Shown here piece by piece: positions 18,416 through 29,578 of a stretch of DNA of 64,000 bases. The stretch is taken from the NCBI GenBank assembly GCA_018266055.1, contig JAFDYT010000017.1:62001-126000 (forward strand). Direction: 5' to 3'. Each line of letters starts with the position of its first letter. The stretch's first letter is position 1. Source of the stretch: Bacteroidota bacterium. GTDB lineage: Bacteria; Bacteroidota; Bacteroidia; Cytophagales; Cyclobacteriaceae. A program made the position numbers and the translations under genes. The notes under the pieces are model-generated. The model was not told where the DNA came from. It was given only the letters and a program-made list of their open reading frames with translations, and did no database searches.

Positions 18416-19459
18416 TTACAAAGTGGCCATGTCAATCACAAAGCGATAGCGTACATCGCCTTTGATCATTCGCGCATACGCACTTTCTATGTCTTTGATG
18501 GCAATGACTTCTACATCTGATGTGATGTTGTGCGCGGCACAAAAGTCAAGCATCTCCTGAGTTTCTTTGAGCCCGCCTATTAATGAACCAGCGAGCGACT
18601 TACGACCTCCAATCAAACTAAAAGCATGAACGGGCACAGCCTCCGGCGGAACGCCGACCAACACCATTGTGCCATCGAGCTTAGCCATGTTCAGCAGGAA
18701 GTTATAATCGTGCTGGGCAGATACTGTATTTAGAATAAAGTCGAACCGGCCTCTGGCTTTTTTAACTTCATCCGCATTGTTGGTATTAATAAAGTGATGA
18801 GCGCCCAGTCTGCGGGCATCTTTCTCCTTGGCTGATGAAGTGCTAAGTACGGTTACCTCAGCGCCAAAGGCTGCAGCAAACTTGACCCCCATATGGCCCA
18901 GGCCGCCTAAGCCAACCACGGCTACTTTCTGCCCCTTCCCTACTTTCCAATGACGCAACGGAGAATACGTAGTAATACCTGCACATAACAGCGGAGCAAC
19001 TTCATCCAACTTTAGCTTGTCAGATACCTTGAGGGTGAATCTTTCATCCACCACAATTTTATTAGAGTAGCCTCCGTACGTTGGCGTTTTCCGGTCCATC
19101 TCCAGACTATTATAAGTACCCACGGAATGAACTTCGCAAAATTGCTCGAGATTTTGCTGGCAACTTGGGCATGTGCGGCACGAGTCAACAAGGCAGCCAA
19201 CGCCGGCGAGATCACCGACTTTAAAGTTTTTAACTCCGCTCCCAACCTGGGCTACTCGGCCTACAATTTCGTGGCCCGGCACCATGGGAAAAATAGAGCC
19301 GCCCCACTCGTCCCGAGCCTGGTGGATATCAGAATGGCAAACACCACAATATAGAATGTCAATGAGCACGTCATTGGCTCCGGGTGTTCTTCTTTCAAAA
19401 CTAAATGGTGCCAGGGGAGTTTTGGCATTTTGTGCGGCGTATCCTTTTACAGCTATCAT
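18416..19459 (-). CDS. Zinc-dependent NAD(P)-linked alcohol dehydrogenase (YahK/CAD type)
   Basis: 347 residues of the medium-chain dehydrogenase family, reducing aldehydes or oxidising alcohols with NADP(H) or NAD(H). Catalytic zinc: Cys38 in YCGVCHSDIH, then PGHE (His63, Glu64). Structural zinc: Cys94, 97, 100 and 108 (CRTCPSC and a later C). The coenzyme fold has GLGGLGHMGVKFAAAFGAEV. Closest in style to YahK-like broad-range aldehyde reductases; the physiological substrate is not evident. It stands alone, divergent from groES. Confidence 0.92.
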   Translation of the reverse strand: MIAVKGYAAQNAKTPLAPFSFERRTPGANDVLIDILYCGVCHSDIHQARDEWGGSIFPMVPGHEIVGRVAQVGSGVKNFKVGDLAGVGCLVDSCRTCPSCQQNLEQFCEVHSVGTYNSLEMDRKTPTYGGYSNKIVVDERFTLKVSDKLKLDEVAPLLCAGITTYSPLRHWKVGKGQKVAVVGLGGLGHMGVKFAAAFGAEVTVLSTSSAKEKDARRLGAHHFINTNNADEVKKARGRFDFILNTVSAQHDYNFLLNMAKLDGTMVLVGVPPEAVPVHAFSLIGGRKSLAGSLIGGLKETQEMLDFCAAHNITSDVEVIAIKDIESAYARMIKGDVRYRFVIDMATL

Positions 19460-19598
19460 AGTTTAGTTAAAGTTTAGGTGAGAATTACTGGCGCAAACTA
19501 AGCACACAGAACAGCCCAAACCGCAGCCGACCGTATAATTATTATAGAAAAAATGCCAGCCTGAAAATCTGCCAAAAATTCCATTTTACTTCCCCAAA

Positions 19599-19630
19599 TT
19601 GCGCCCGTCTGACATTTTTTTTCATCTTTG
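19599..19630 (+). promoter_or_regulatory. Probable promoter of groES-groEL
   Basis: TTG at 19599-19601 and CATCTTTG at 19623-19630 (one mismatch to TAnnTTTG) are 21 bases apart, about 110 bases before groES. I looked for a CIRCE heat-shock inverted repeat (TTAGCACTC with its mirror) in 19460-19743 and found none, so HrcA control is not supported. Confidence 0.45.
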
Positions 19631-19743
19631 CAGCCCAATTGCTGTAAACCTTGTCCGGTAATACGCTTCCTAACAAAGTGGCATTAAAATCGCAGGGCGG
19701 TGACTGCAACAAATTTGTTTAACCAAAATCTCAATTAATTACT

Positions 19744-20022
19744 ATGTCAAAAATCAACTTTAAACCCAACGAAGACCGCGTATTGGTAGAGGCCGCAGCC
19801 GCCGAAACCAAAACGGCCAGCGGTATCATCATCCCTGACACAGCCAAAGAAAAACCTCAGCAAGGCAAAGTAATTGCAATTGGCGATGGTTTGAAAGACA
19901 AACCCGTGACTGTGAAGGTAGGTGACCGTGTTCTTTACGGAAAATATTCAGGTACAGAGATTAACATCGACGGAAAAGAGTATCTGATCATGCGCAACTC
20001 TGACATCTTCGGAACAATTTAA
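19744..20022 (+). CDS. groES: Co-chaperonin GroES
   Basis: 92 residues, the complete ten-kilodalton lid of the GroEL chaperonin. The N-terminal strand ([17 protein letters not shown]), the mobile loop region around [19 protein letters not shown] and the C-terminal [13 protein letters not shown] are canonical. It is followed after 26 bases by groEL and shares its transcript. Confidence 0.97.
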   Translation: MSKINFKPNEDRVLVEAAAAETKTASGIIIPDTAKEKPQQGKVIAIGDGLKDKPVTVKVGDRVLYGKYSGTEINIDGKEYLIMRNSDIFGTI

Positions 20023-20036
20023 TTCACAAACTATAA

Positions 20037-21677
<1,641 letters not shown>

Positions 21678-21693
21678 TTCAAGTAAGTTGATT

Positions 21694-21728
21694 TAAAAAG
21701 GGCTTTGCGGTAACGTAAAGCCTTTTTT
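21694..21728 (+). terminator. Rho-independent terminator of groESL
   Basis: Inverted repeat AAAAAGGGCTTTGCG / CGTAAAGCCTTTTTT with a GTAA loop and a T-run, starting 17 bases past the groEL stop. It can act in both directions. Confidence 0.85.
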
Positions 21729-21758
21729 ATTTACTTTTGAGTACACAAACTAATAACC

Positions 21759-22139
21759 ATGGTACTTCATAAGTATTTTCAAGACTTTGTGCTGTTTTTA
21801 TACGTGCACATGGCGTTTGCTGACGACTCCCTTCACCACACCGAAGAGCAGGTCATTCTGGATAAAATGTCGAAGTTGTTTCCTACTGAAGGCGATCCCA
21901 AACGCAAATTTGATATGGCTGTCGCCGAATACAAAGCGCTTGACCCCGCTATGGTTCCGGTCGTAATCCATGACTCCTTTAAGTATTTTGACAAAGTGAA
22001 ATTCGCCCAGAAGTACAAAGTGTATATCGACATGTACGATATCGTCAACGCAGACGGTAAAGTAGAAGAATCTGAAAAGAATGCGCTTGAAGCCCTGCGG
22101 CAAATCATAGACCTAAACGCGGAATTGCGCCAGGCATAA
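21759..22139 (+). CDS. TerB-like helical protein
   Basis: 126 residues, all predicted helical and soluble. Two acidic segments in the style of TerB/DjlA N-terminal domains are seen: FADDSLHHTEEQVILDKM near residue 20 and NADGKVEESEKNALEAL near residue 100. TerB-type domains bind metal ions through such aspartates; the function of stand-alone copies is unknown. It lies between groEL and aconitase with its own spacing, and I see no operon partner. Confidence 0.6.
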   Translation: MVLHKYFQDFVLFLYVHMAFADDSLHHTEEQVILDKMSKLFPTEGDPKRKFDMAVAEYKALDPAMVPVVIHDSFKYFDKVKFAQKYKVYIDMYDIVNADGKVEESEKNALEALRQIIDLNAELRQA

Positions 22140-22292
22140 TTCACCGGATTTTACCTGTTTTTGCTCACGTCTTGCGTTGTAAACAAACCTATAACACGCT
22201 CACCATCAGGGGAAAGTACCGTCCTTGCGGAATTTCCTGAAAATCCTCATTTTAATTATTAGTTTAGCATTTTAACCTTACGCACAACACTT

Positions 22293-24773
22293 ATGGCATT
22301 TGATTTAGACATGATTAAAAAACACTATGCCGCCCTCCCCGGTCGCATAGCCAAAGCAAGAAAAGTGGTGAACAAACCGCTTACTCTTTCTGAAAAGATA
22401 TTGTATGCTCACCTCCATGCCGATCAGAAACTTGAGAATTTCGGTCGTGGCAAATCGTATGTAGACTTCGCTCCTGACCGCGTGGCTATGCAAGATGCTA
22501 CGGCGCAAATGGCATTGCTTCAATTCATGTCTGCGGGCCGTGCCAAAGTAGCCGTTCCCTCTACCGTGCATTGCGATCACCTTATCGTGGCTAAAGCCAA
22601 TGCCAAAGACGACCTTGTTGTTGCCAACAGCGAAAGTAAAGAAGTGTATGACTTCCTTTCGTCGGTGTCTACCAAATACGGTTTAGGGTTCTGGAAACCA
22701 GGCGCAGGTATCATTCACCAGGTGGTGTTGGAAAACTATGCGTTCCCCGGCGGTATGATGATTGGCACTGACTCGCACACTGTAAATGCGGGTGGGTTGG
22801 GTATGGTGGCCATCGGTGTAGGTGGCGCTGATGCAGTTGACGTAATGAGCGGCATGGCGTGGGAGTTGAAATTCCCTAAACTGATCGGTGTGAAACTTAC
22901 CGGCAAACTCAACGGCTGGACTTCAGCCAAAGACGTGATTCTGAAAGTGGCTGGCATTCTTACCGTAAAAGGGGGAACAGGCGCTATTGTAGAATATTTC
23001 GGTGAAGGCGCTACTTCAATGAGTTGTACCGGTAAAGGTACCATCTGTAACATGGGTGCCGAAATTGGAGCAACGACTTCTACCTTCGGATACGACAGTT
23101 CGATGGAGCGTTACCTCAATGCTACCGGTCGTGCTGACGTAGCGAAGCTTGCCAACAAAATAAAAGAACACCTTACCGGCGATGCAGAAGTGTATCAAAA
23201 CCCGGAGAAGTATTTCGATCAGGTTATTGAAATCAATCTTTCTGAACTTGAGCCATACATCAACGGTCCGTTCACTCCAGATTTGGCTACTCCTATTTCT
23301 AAAATGAAAGAAGCCGCCGAGAAAAACGGCTGGCCTTTGAAAGTAGAAGTGGGCTTGATTGGCTCGTGTACCAACTCGTCGTACGAAGACATTTCGCGTG
23401 CAGCAAGTCTGGCGAAACAAGTGGCTGACAAAGGACTGAAAACAAAAGCGATGTTTACCATCACTCCGGGGTCGGAGCAAGTGCGCTACACCATTGAGCG
23501 CGATGGATTCATCGATACTTTTGATAAGATCGGAGCAAAAGTATTCGCGAATGCGTGCGGCCCTTGCATTGGTATGTGGAGCCGCGTGGGCGCTGAGCGC
23601 AAAGAGAAGAATACCATCATTCACTCTTTCAACCGTAACTTCCAATCGCGCAACGACGGCAATCCAAACACATTTGCATTTGTAGCATCTCCAGAAATTG
23701 TGACGGCTATTGCCATTGCCGGAGATTTGGGTTTCAACCCGATGACCGATACACTCACCAACGAGCGTGGCGAGCAGGTAAAACTTTCGGTTCCTACCGG
23801 CGATGAATTGCCTAAGAAAGGGTTTGATGTAAAAGACCCGGGCTTCATTGCTCCGGCTAAAGACGGCAGCAAAGTAGAAGTAAAAGTTGATCCAAGCTCA
23901 GATCGTCTTCAATTGCTGGAGCCGTTCAAAGCGTGGGAGAAAACAGACCTTACGCGTTTGCGGCTGCTGATCAAAGCCAAAGGAAAATGTACTACCGACC
24001 ATATTTCAATGGCCGGAAAATGGCTGAAATACCGCGGTCACCTCGACAACATCTCTAACAACTTGTTGATCGGAGCGACCAACGCATACAATGACAAGAT
24101 CAACAGCGTGCGCAACGGACTGAACGGTCATTACGACGAAGTGCCAAACGTGCAGCGCGCTTACAAAGCTGCAGGCATAGGCTCTATTGTAGTGGGAGAC
24201 GAAAACTATGGAGAAGGCTCATCACGCGAACACGCAGCGATGGAACCTCGTCACCTTGGCGTTCGTGCGATTCTCGTAAAATCATTTGCCCGTATTCACG
24301 AAACGAATTTGAAAAAGCAGGGAATGCTAGCGTTGACATTCGCCGACAAGGCTGATTACGACAAGATTCGTGAAGACGATATTTTTGATATCACTGGTTT
24401 GATGACATTCTCCCCTGAGAAGCAACTCACCATTGTAATTCATCACAGCGATGGCAAGATCGAGAAGATTCAGGTGAACCATACCTACAACAAGAATCAA
24501 ATCGAGTGGTTCAAAGCAGGTAGCGCATTGAATGCCATGGGCAAGTCAGCCGCGAAAGCTAAGCCAGCCGCCAAAAAAGCTTCTGCAAAGAAGCCGGCCG
24601 CCAAGAAATCAGCCGCGAAAAAACCGGCAGCTAAAAAGGCTAAGCCAGCAGCGAAGAAGGTGGTGAAAAAAGTAGCTAAGAAATCATCTGCTAAAAAGGT
24701 AGCCAAGAAAGTAGTAAAGAAGGTTGCCAAAAAAGTAGTGAAGAAAGTAGCCAAGAAAAAAGGCAAGCGCTAA
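22293..24773 (+). CDS. Aconitate hydratase with histone-H1-like lysine/alanine tail
   Basis: 826 residues. The first 750 or so are a complete aconitase of the mitochondrial/bacterial type, interconverting citrate and isocitrate in the TCA cycle. The 4Fe-4S cysteines are in [10 protein letters not shown] and [10 protein letters not shown], and the swivelling domain has [20 protein letters not shown]. The last 76 residues (about 751-826) are an unrelated low-complexity tail of KPAAKK, AAKK and KVAKK repeats, like the C-terminal domain of histone H1 or chlamydial Hc1. The tail is in frame and ends at a normal stop followed by a terminator, so it is part of the protein as read. Aconitase activity itself is well supported; the role of the tail is unknown. 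Confidence 0.95.
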   Translation: MAFDLDMIKKHYAALPGRIAKARKVVNKPLTLSEKILYAHLHADQKLENFGRGKSYVDFAPDRVAMQDATAQMALLQFMSAGRAKVAVPSTVHCDHLIVAKANAKDDLVVANSESKEVYDFLSSVSTKYGLGFWKPGAGIIHQVVLENYAFPGGMMIGTDSHTVNAGGLGMVAIGVGGADAVDVMSGMAWELKFPKLIGVKLTGKLNGWTSAKDVILKVAGILTVKGGTGAIVEYFGEGATSMSCTGKGTICNMGAEIGATTSTFGYDSSMERYLNATGRADVAKLANKIKEHLTGDAEVYQNPEKYFDQVIEINLSELEPYINGPFTPDLATPISKMKEAAEKNGWPLKVEVGLIGSCTNSSYEDISRAASLAKQVADKGLKTKAMFTITPGSEQVRYTIERDGFIDTFDKIGAKVFANACGPCIGMWSRVGAERKEKNTIIHSFNRNFQSRNDGNPNTFAFVASPEIVTAIAIAGDLGFNPMTDTLTNERGEQVKLSVPTGDELPKKGFDVKDPGFIAPAKDGSKVEVKVDPSSDRLQLLEPFKAWEKTDLTRLRLLIKAKGKCTTDHISMAGKWLKYRGHLDNISNNLLIGATNAYNDKINSVRNGLNGHYDEVPNVQRAYKAAGIGSIVVGDENYGEGSSREHAAMEPRHLGVRAILVKSFARIHETNLKKQGMLALTFADKADYDKIREDDIFDITGLMTFSPEKQLTIVIHHSDGKIEKIQVNHTYNKNQIEWFKAGSALNAMGKSAAKAKPAAKKASAKKPAAKKSAAKKPAAKKAKPAAKKVVKKVAKKSSAKKVAKKVVKKVAKKVVKKVAKKKGKR

Positions 24774-24794
24774 CAGTTAGCCAAGATCATGAAA

Positions 24795-24827
24795 TAAGGC
24801 TTCCGGCAACGGAGGCCTTTTCTTTTT
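24795..24827 (+). terminator. Rho-independent terminator of the aconitase gene
   Basis: Hairpin AAGGCTTCCG-GCAA-CGGAGGCCTT followed by TTCTTTTT, 22 bases after the aconitase stop. It directly abuts the first Uma2 gene, leaving almost no room for a promoter between them. Confidence 0.8.
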
Positions 24828-24830
24828 GTA

Positions 24831-25451
24831 TTGCGCTTGGTAACTTCAAGTATGAAAGTGGAAGAACCCGATCTTTCAGGCAGTTACAACTATTCGGATT
24901 ACGTTACGTGGCAATTGCCGGACATGGTGGAACTCATTCGCGGCAAGATTTTTAAAATGTCGCCGGCGCCAAGCAGCAGACATCAGAAGGTTTCACTCAG
25001 TTTAGTATTGAAGATTGGTAATTATTTGAAAGACAAAAACTGCCAGCTGTTCCCTGCCCCTTTCGACGTGCGGCTACCTTTGTCTTCCAAACAAAAATCC
25101 GACAAAGAGATCATCACCGTAGTGCAGCCCGACCTTTGTGTGATCTGCGATCCAGATAAAATAGACGAACGCGGATGCCTTGGCGCTCCCGACTGGATTA
25201 TTGAAATACTCTCACCTCATACTTCCACCAAAGATCTGAGAGAGAAATTCGACGTGTACGAAGAAGCCGGCGTTAAAGAATATTGGGTGATTCATCCGCA
25301 AGAACAGACCGTGCTCGTCTATCTGCTCAATGACCATGGCCGATACGAAGGCACGCTCAAGCCCTACGTGCGCACCGATCATCTCTCGCCTGCTACGCTG
25401 CCTGGCCTCACCATCGCGCTGGAAGAGATCTTTCCGTTGGAAGGCTGGTAA
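24831..25451 (+). CDS. Uma2-family (DUF820) putative endonuclease, copy 1
   Basis: 206 residues of the Uma2 family, which has a PD-(D/E)XK nuclease fold and is often amplified in bacterial genomes; its biological role is not established. Candidate active-site residues are Asp101 (VQPDLCVICD) and Glu125 (PDWIIEILSP); the family motif GVKEYWVI follows at 147-154. The start is TTG where copies 2 and 3 have ATG; an ATG common to all three occurs 21 bases further on (MKVEEPDL) and may be the true start. Its variable segment reads SLSLVLKIGNYLKDKNCQ. Confidence 0.88.
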   Translation: MRLVTSSMKVEEPDLSGSYNYSDYVTWQLPDMVELIRGKIFKMSPAPSSRHQKVSLSLVLKIGNYLKDKNCQLFPAPFDVRLPLSSKQKSDKEIITVVQPDLCVICDPDKIDERGCLGAPDWIIEILSPHTSTKDLREKFDVYEEAGVKEYWVIHPQEQTVLVYLLNDHGRYEGTLKPYVRTDHLSPATLPGLTIALEEIFPLEGW

Positions 25452-25478
25452 TTCTCACTGTCTCCTTTTCTTTTTACA

Positions 25479-26099
25479 ATGCCGTTGGTAACTTCAAGTA
25501 TGAAAGTGGAAGAACCCGATCTTTCGGGCAGTTACAACTATTCGGATTACGTTTCGTGGCAATGGCCGGAGATGGTGGAACTCATCCGCGGCAAGATCTT
25601 TAAAATGTCGCCGGCGCCAAGCAGCAGACATCAGAAGGTTTCCGGCAGACTCTTTCTTGAGATAGGAAACTTTCTGAAAGGCAATCAATGCCAGGTCTTC
25701 CCTGCCACTTTCGACGTGCGACTGCCTTTGTCTTCCAAACAAAAATCCGACAAAGAGATCATCACCGTAGTGCAGCCCGACCTTTGTGTGATCTGCGATC
25801 CAGATAAAATAGACGAACGCGGATGCCTCGGCGCTCCCGACTGGATTATTGAAATACTCTCACCTCATACTTCCACCAAAGATCTGAGAGAGAAATTTGA
25901 TGTGTACGAAGAAGCCGGTGTAAAAGAGTATTGGGTGATTCATCCGCAAGAACAGACCGTGCTCGTCTATCTGCTCAATGGCCATGGCCGATACGAAGGC
26001 ACACTCAAACCCTACGTGCGCACCGATCATCTCTCGCCAGCTACGCTGCCTGGTCTCACCATCGCGTTGGAAGAGATATTTCCGTTGGAGGGTTGGTAA
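25479..26099 (+). CDS. Uma2-family (DUF820) putative endonuclease, copy 2
   Basis: 206 residues, the second tandem copy; same candidate catalytic residues (Asp101, Glu125) and GVKEYW motif as copy 1. It differs from copy 1 mainly in residues 55-78, here SGRLFLEIGNFLKGNQCQ. Outside that stretch the two proteins are almost identical, which points to recent duplication or continuing gene conversion. Starts at an ATG 27 bases after copy 1. Confidence 0.9.
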   Translation: MPLVTSSMKVEEPDLSGSYNYSDYVSWQWPEMVELIRGKIFKMSPAPSSRHQKVSGRLFLEIGNFLKGNQCQVFPATFDVRLPLSSKQKSDKEIITVVQPDLCVICDPDKIDERGCLGAPDWIIEILSPHTSTKDLREKFDVYEEAGVKEYWVIHPQEQTVLVYLLNGHGRYEGTLKPYVRTDHLSPATLPGLTIALEEIFPLEGW

Positions 26100-26126
26100 A
26101 TCTCACTGTCTCCTTTTCTTTTTGCA

Positions 26127-26747
26127 ATGCCGTTGGTAACTTCAAGTATGAAAGTGGAAGAACCCGATCTTTCCGGCAGTTACAACTATTCGGATTACGT
26201 TACGTGGCAATTGCCTGACATGGTGGAACTCATCCGCGGCAAGATTTTCAAAATGTCTCCGGCACCAAGCAGCAGGCATCAGAAGGTAAGTGGTAACCTT
26301 CAAGGTCTTCTTTGGAATTATCTCCGCGATAAGTCCTGCCAACTATTCTCCGCTCCTTTTGACGTACGACTGCCTTTGTCTTCCAAACAAAAATCCGACA
26401 AAGAGATCATCACCGTAGTGCAGCCCGACCTTTGTGTGATTTGCGATCCCGCTAAGATTGACGAACGCGGATGCCTCGGCGCTCCCGACTGGATTATCGA
26501 AATACTCTCACCTCATACTTCCGCCAAAGACTTGCGCGAGAAATTCGATGTGTACGAAGAAGCCGGTGTAAAAGAATATTGGGTAATTCATCCGCAAGAA
26601 CAAACCGTGCTAGTCTATCTGCTCAACGACCATGACCGATACGAAGGCACACTCAAACCCTACGTGCGCACCGATCATCTCTCGCCAGCTACGCTGCCTG
26701 GCCTCACTATCGCACTGGAAGAGATTTTTCCAATGGAAGATTGGTAA
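26127..26747 (+). CDS. Uma2-family (DUF820) putative endonuclease, copy 3
   Basis: 206 residues, third tandem copy, again with Asp101, Glu125 and GVKEYW intact. The variable segment is SGNLQGLLWNYLRDKSCQ. It carries a few more scattered substitutions than copies 1 and 2 have between them (for example Pro to Ser before APFDV), so it may be the older branch. Followed after 54 bases by the ADP-ribosylglycohydrolase lipoprotein gene. Confidence 0.9.
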   Translation: MPLVTSSMKVEEPDLSGSYNYSDYVTWQLPDMVELIRGKIFKMSPAPSSRHQKVSGNLQGLLWNYLRDKSCQLFSAPFDVRLPLSSKQKSDKEIITVVQPDLCVICDPAKIDERGCLGAPDWIIEILSPHTSAKDLREKFDVYEEAGVKEYWVIHPQEQTVLVYLLNDHDRYEGTLKPYVRTDHLSPATLPGLTIALEEIFPMEDW

Positions 26748-26801
26748 TTCTCATCGCACTATGATTTTTAGGTTAACTTGCTCTACCTAAACATCCTTTT
26801 T

Positions 26802-28346
26802 ATGAAAGCCGTACTCGTTGCTTTACTTCTTCTCTGCTTTGTAATCGCGTGTAATCCCGCTAAGGAAAAAAAAGCAGAAAAGCTTCCTTCAGTCGTTACT
26901 CTTTCAAAAGAAAAACTTCAGGATAAAATCAAAGGCGGATGGGCCGGTCAGGTGATCGGTGTGACGTTCGGCAGTCCTGTGGAGTTTCGCTTCAACGGCA
27001 CCATGATCAACGACTACCAACCGCTGGTGTGGTACGATGGGTACATCAAAAAGACAATGGAGGAAATCCCCGGCGTATACGATGATCTGTACATGGACTT
27101 AACCTTTGTAGATGTGTTTGAAAAGCTCGGCCTTGATGCGCCTGTGCAAGCACACGCGAAAGCATACGCCGACGCTGGCTACGCACTATGGCATGCTAAC
27201 CAGGCCGGACGCTACAATATTCTTCACGGCATCAAACCGCCACAGTCGGGTCATTGGCAAAACAATCCACACGCCGACGATCTTGACTTTCAGATTGAGG
27301 CCGACTTTTCAGGGCTGATGTCGCCTGGCATGCCCAACACCGCTGCACAGATTGGCGACAGCATAGGTCACATCATGAACTACGGCGACGGCTGGTATGG
27401 CGGCGTATATGTCGGCGCGATGTATGCGCTGGCCTTTGTATCTGACGATGTTGATTTTATCGTGCGCGAGGCGCTCAAGAAAATCCCCGAACAAAGTACG
27501 TATCACCAATGCATTGCCGACGTCATCCGCTGGCACGACCAATATCCAGACGACTGGAAACAAACGTGGTTTGAAATTCAAAAGAAATGGACAAGTGAAA
27601 CCGGTTGCCCTGACGGCGTGTTCAGTGCCTTTAACATCGACGCCAAAGTAAACTCAGCGTACATCGTGCTGGGATTGCTTTACGGTAAAGGAGATTACAC
27701 CAAAACCCTGGAGATTACCGCGCGTGCCGGTCAGGATGCAGACTGCAACCCCTCTTCTGCCGGAGGAATATTAGGAACACTCCTTGGCTACAGTAAAATT
27801 CCCGACTACTGGAAACAAGGGTTGAAAGAAGCAGAAGACCTTGACTTCAAATACACCACCATGTCGCTCAACGACGTGTATGCGATTGGTTTCAACCATG
27901 CTTTGAAGGTTGTAACCCGCAATGGCGGAAAGGTGACAAATGACAGCGTCATGGTGGCCGTGCAAGCGCCTGCGCCTGAGCGCCTGGAGCAAAGCTTTGA
28001 TGCACTGAACCCCGTGGAGCGAAGAAGCATCCAAAAAACAGTGGATAAGGAAATCACCTTTACCATCGATGGGGATGGTTTTGCCATTACCGGAGAGGCT
28101 AAACCTACCGGAGGATCAAGCTGGGATTACACGGGTACAGAAGAAATTACCTCCGACCTTTACATCGATGGACAAAAAACAGAATCGGCCTCCTTACCTG
28201 TAGGCTTTCATGGCCGTCGGCATGAACTGTTCTGGAACTATCAATTGCCCAACGGCAAGCATACTGTAAAGATCTACGTGACGCACGCCTCCAAAGGGTT
28301 TGAGTTGCGCGTGTATGACGCGATTGTTTATCGGGCTAAGAAATAA
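26802..28346 (+). CDS. ADP-ribosylglycohydrolase-family lipoprotein
   Basis: 514 residues from the ATG at 26802 (the frame is open from a TTG at 26778). It begins with a lipoprotein signal (LVALLLLCFVIAC, lipobox cysteine near residue 18), so it is exported and lipid-anchored. The ADP-ribosylglycohydrolase fold follows: GGWAGQVIGVTFGSP near the N terminus, DDLYMDLTFVD for the first metal site, and AGQDADCNPSSAGGILG for the second. Cytoplasmic relatives (DraG, ARH) remove ADP-ribose from proteins. An exported form may act on another N- or O-glycoside. The last 120 residues look like a beta-rich accessory domain. Confidence 0.85.
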   Translation: MKAVLVALLLLCFVIACNPAKEKKAEKLPSVVTLSKEKLQDKIKGGWAGQVIGVTFGSPVEFRFNGTMINDYQPLVWYDGYIKKTMEEIPGVYDDLYMDLTFVDVFEKLGLDAPVQAHAKAYADAGYALWHANQAGRYNILHGIKPPQSGHWQNNPHADDLDFQIEADFSGLMSPGMPNTAAQIGDSIGHIMNYGDGWYGGVYVGAMYALAFVSDDVDFIVREALKKIPEQSTYHQCIADVIRWHDQYPDDWKQTWFEIQKKWTSETGCPDGVFSAFNIDAKVNSAYIVLGLLYGKGDYTKTLEITARAGQDADCNPSSAGGILGTLLGYSKIPDYWKQGLKEAEDLDFKYTTMSLNDVYAIGFNHALKVVTRNGGKVTNDSVMVAVQAPAPERLEQSFDALNPVERRSIQKTVDKEITFTIDGDGFAITGEAKPTGGSSWDYTGTEEITSDLYIDGQKTESASLPVGFHGRRHELFWNYQLPNGKHTVKIYVTHASKGFELRVYDAIVYRAKK

Positions 28347-28477
28347 ACAGCCGCATATCCAGCCGCTTAACCTAAAACACGTCGTAAAAACTCTGATTTA
28401 AGCGGTAATAGCCTCCTTGTTCACCAAAGGTGACTATTCTCATTTTTTCTTGTTAGGTAAAGCATTAGATTCCCTGA

Positions 28478-29491
28478 ATGAACGCTGGCTTTATCAAAGG
28501 GTTTACCCGATATCAGGCTGGTAAAGTCGCCCTGATTTACCTTTTCTTTAGCATAGTCTGGATTTTAGCCAGCGATCAAGTAGCCTATTACTTCTTTTCT
28601 GATGGTGAGCTAGTTAAGATTGAAACCATTAAGGGAATCGTGTTTGTGCTCACCACCGCAATGCTGGTGTATGTGTTAGTCTATTTCCACGAGAGAAAAA
28701 ACAAAAAGCTGCTCGATGAACTTTCCACTGTCATGAGTGACCTTGAAAACAAAGTCAAGCAGCGCACCAAATCGCTCAATGATTCTCTCGAAAATGAAAA
28801 GGAACTGGCAGAAGGTCAGAAGCGCTTTATCTCTACTGCCTCGCATGAATTTCGAACACCGCTTACTACTATCTTGTTTACGTCTGGGTTTATCAAGAAG
28901 TACCTCGGCCACCTTTCAGAGAGTGAAATTCATGCTAAGCTGGATACCATCGGGCATCAGGTAAACCACATGAACGATCTGCTCAACGATGTATTGGTGA
29001 TTGCCAAATCGGATGCCGGAAAGCTATTGGTAAAGAACGAACCCGTCAACCTCAATGTATTGATCGGCACCATTGTCGAAGAAGTGAGGATCAGCACCAA
29101 AGAGTCGCACCGCATTGATTTTACTCCTGACGCCCGGTGCGAAACGATTGTGTCCGACGAGCGTCTGCTGCGCAACATTATCGTCAACCTGCTGACCAAC
29201 GCCATAAAGTACTCTCCGCAAGCAGCGAGTATTGGTCTTTCAGCAAGCCTTATAGATGGACAGCTAGAAGTGATCGTTCGCGACAGCGGCATGGGCATCA
29301 GTGCCGAAGATCAGACGCATCTTTTTGAACCTTTCTTTCGCGGAAAGAACATTACGCACATTGCCGGTACCGGCCTGGGGCTCTCAATCGTGAAGCGGGC
29401 CGTGAGCCAACTGCAAGGAAACATCCAGGTGCAAAGCGAACCCAACAAGGGAAGCGCATTTATTGTTGTATTGCCGCTTGTGCGTGCCTAA
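28478..29491 (+). CDS. Membrane sensor histidine kinase
   Basis: 337 residues: two membrane helices (about 15-35 and 50-70) enclosing a very short extracytoplasmic loop, a coiled-coil linker, then a HisKA dimerisation domain with His123 (STASHEFRTPLT) and an HATPase domain with the N box (NIIVNLLTNAIKYSP), G1 box (RDSGMGIS) and G2 box (GTGLGLSIVKR). The short loop suggests sensing within the membrane. No response-regulator gene is adjacent, so it is an orphan kinase. Confidence 0.92.
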   Translation: MNAGFIKGFTRYQAGKVALIYLFFSIVWILASDQVAYYFFSDGELVKIETIKGIVFVLTTAMLVYVLVYFHERKNKKLLDELSTVMSDLENKVKQRTKSLNDSLENEKELAEGQKRFISTASHEFRTPLTTILFTSGFIKKYLGHLSESEIHAKLDTIGHQVNHMNDLLNDVLVIAKSDAGKLLVKNEPVNLNVLIGTIVEEVRISTKESHRIDFTPDARCETIVSDERLLRNIIVNLLTNAIKYSPQAASIGLSASLIDGQLEVIVRDSGMGISAEDQTHLFEPFFRGKNITHIAGTGLGLSIVKRAVSQLQGNIQVQSEPNKGSAFIVVLPLVRA

Positions 29492-29578
29492 CCTACCTGT
29501 GGGTTATTAAATTTATTCAATAAAATGCAACCCTTAGCGTTTTAGTTTGTCCTTGATCAAACCTTAACCTGAAAATCT

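Larger units (their letters stand above)
24831..26747 (+). repeat. Three tandem copies of a 648-bp unit, each carrying one Uma2 gene
   Basis: Copies begin at 24831, 25479 and 26127, each exactly 648 bases apart, including the 27-base spacer (CTCACTGTCTCCTTTTC recognisable between copies 1-2 and 2-3). Most of each unit is nearly identical at the DNA level. The exception is a stretch of about 70-80 bases encoding residues 55-78, where the three copies differ strongly in both DNA and protein. Confidence 0.95.

Noticed and set aside
19460..19743. CIRCE heat-shock operator before groES
   Set aside because: No TTAGCACTC / GAGTGCTAA inverted repeat could be found.
23016..23645. 209-codon antisense frame inside aconitase
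   Set aside because: Overlaps a conserved enzyme on the opposite strand and has no recognisable domain.
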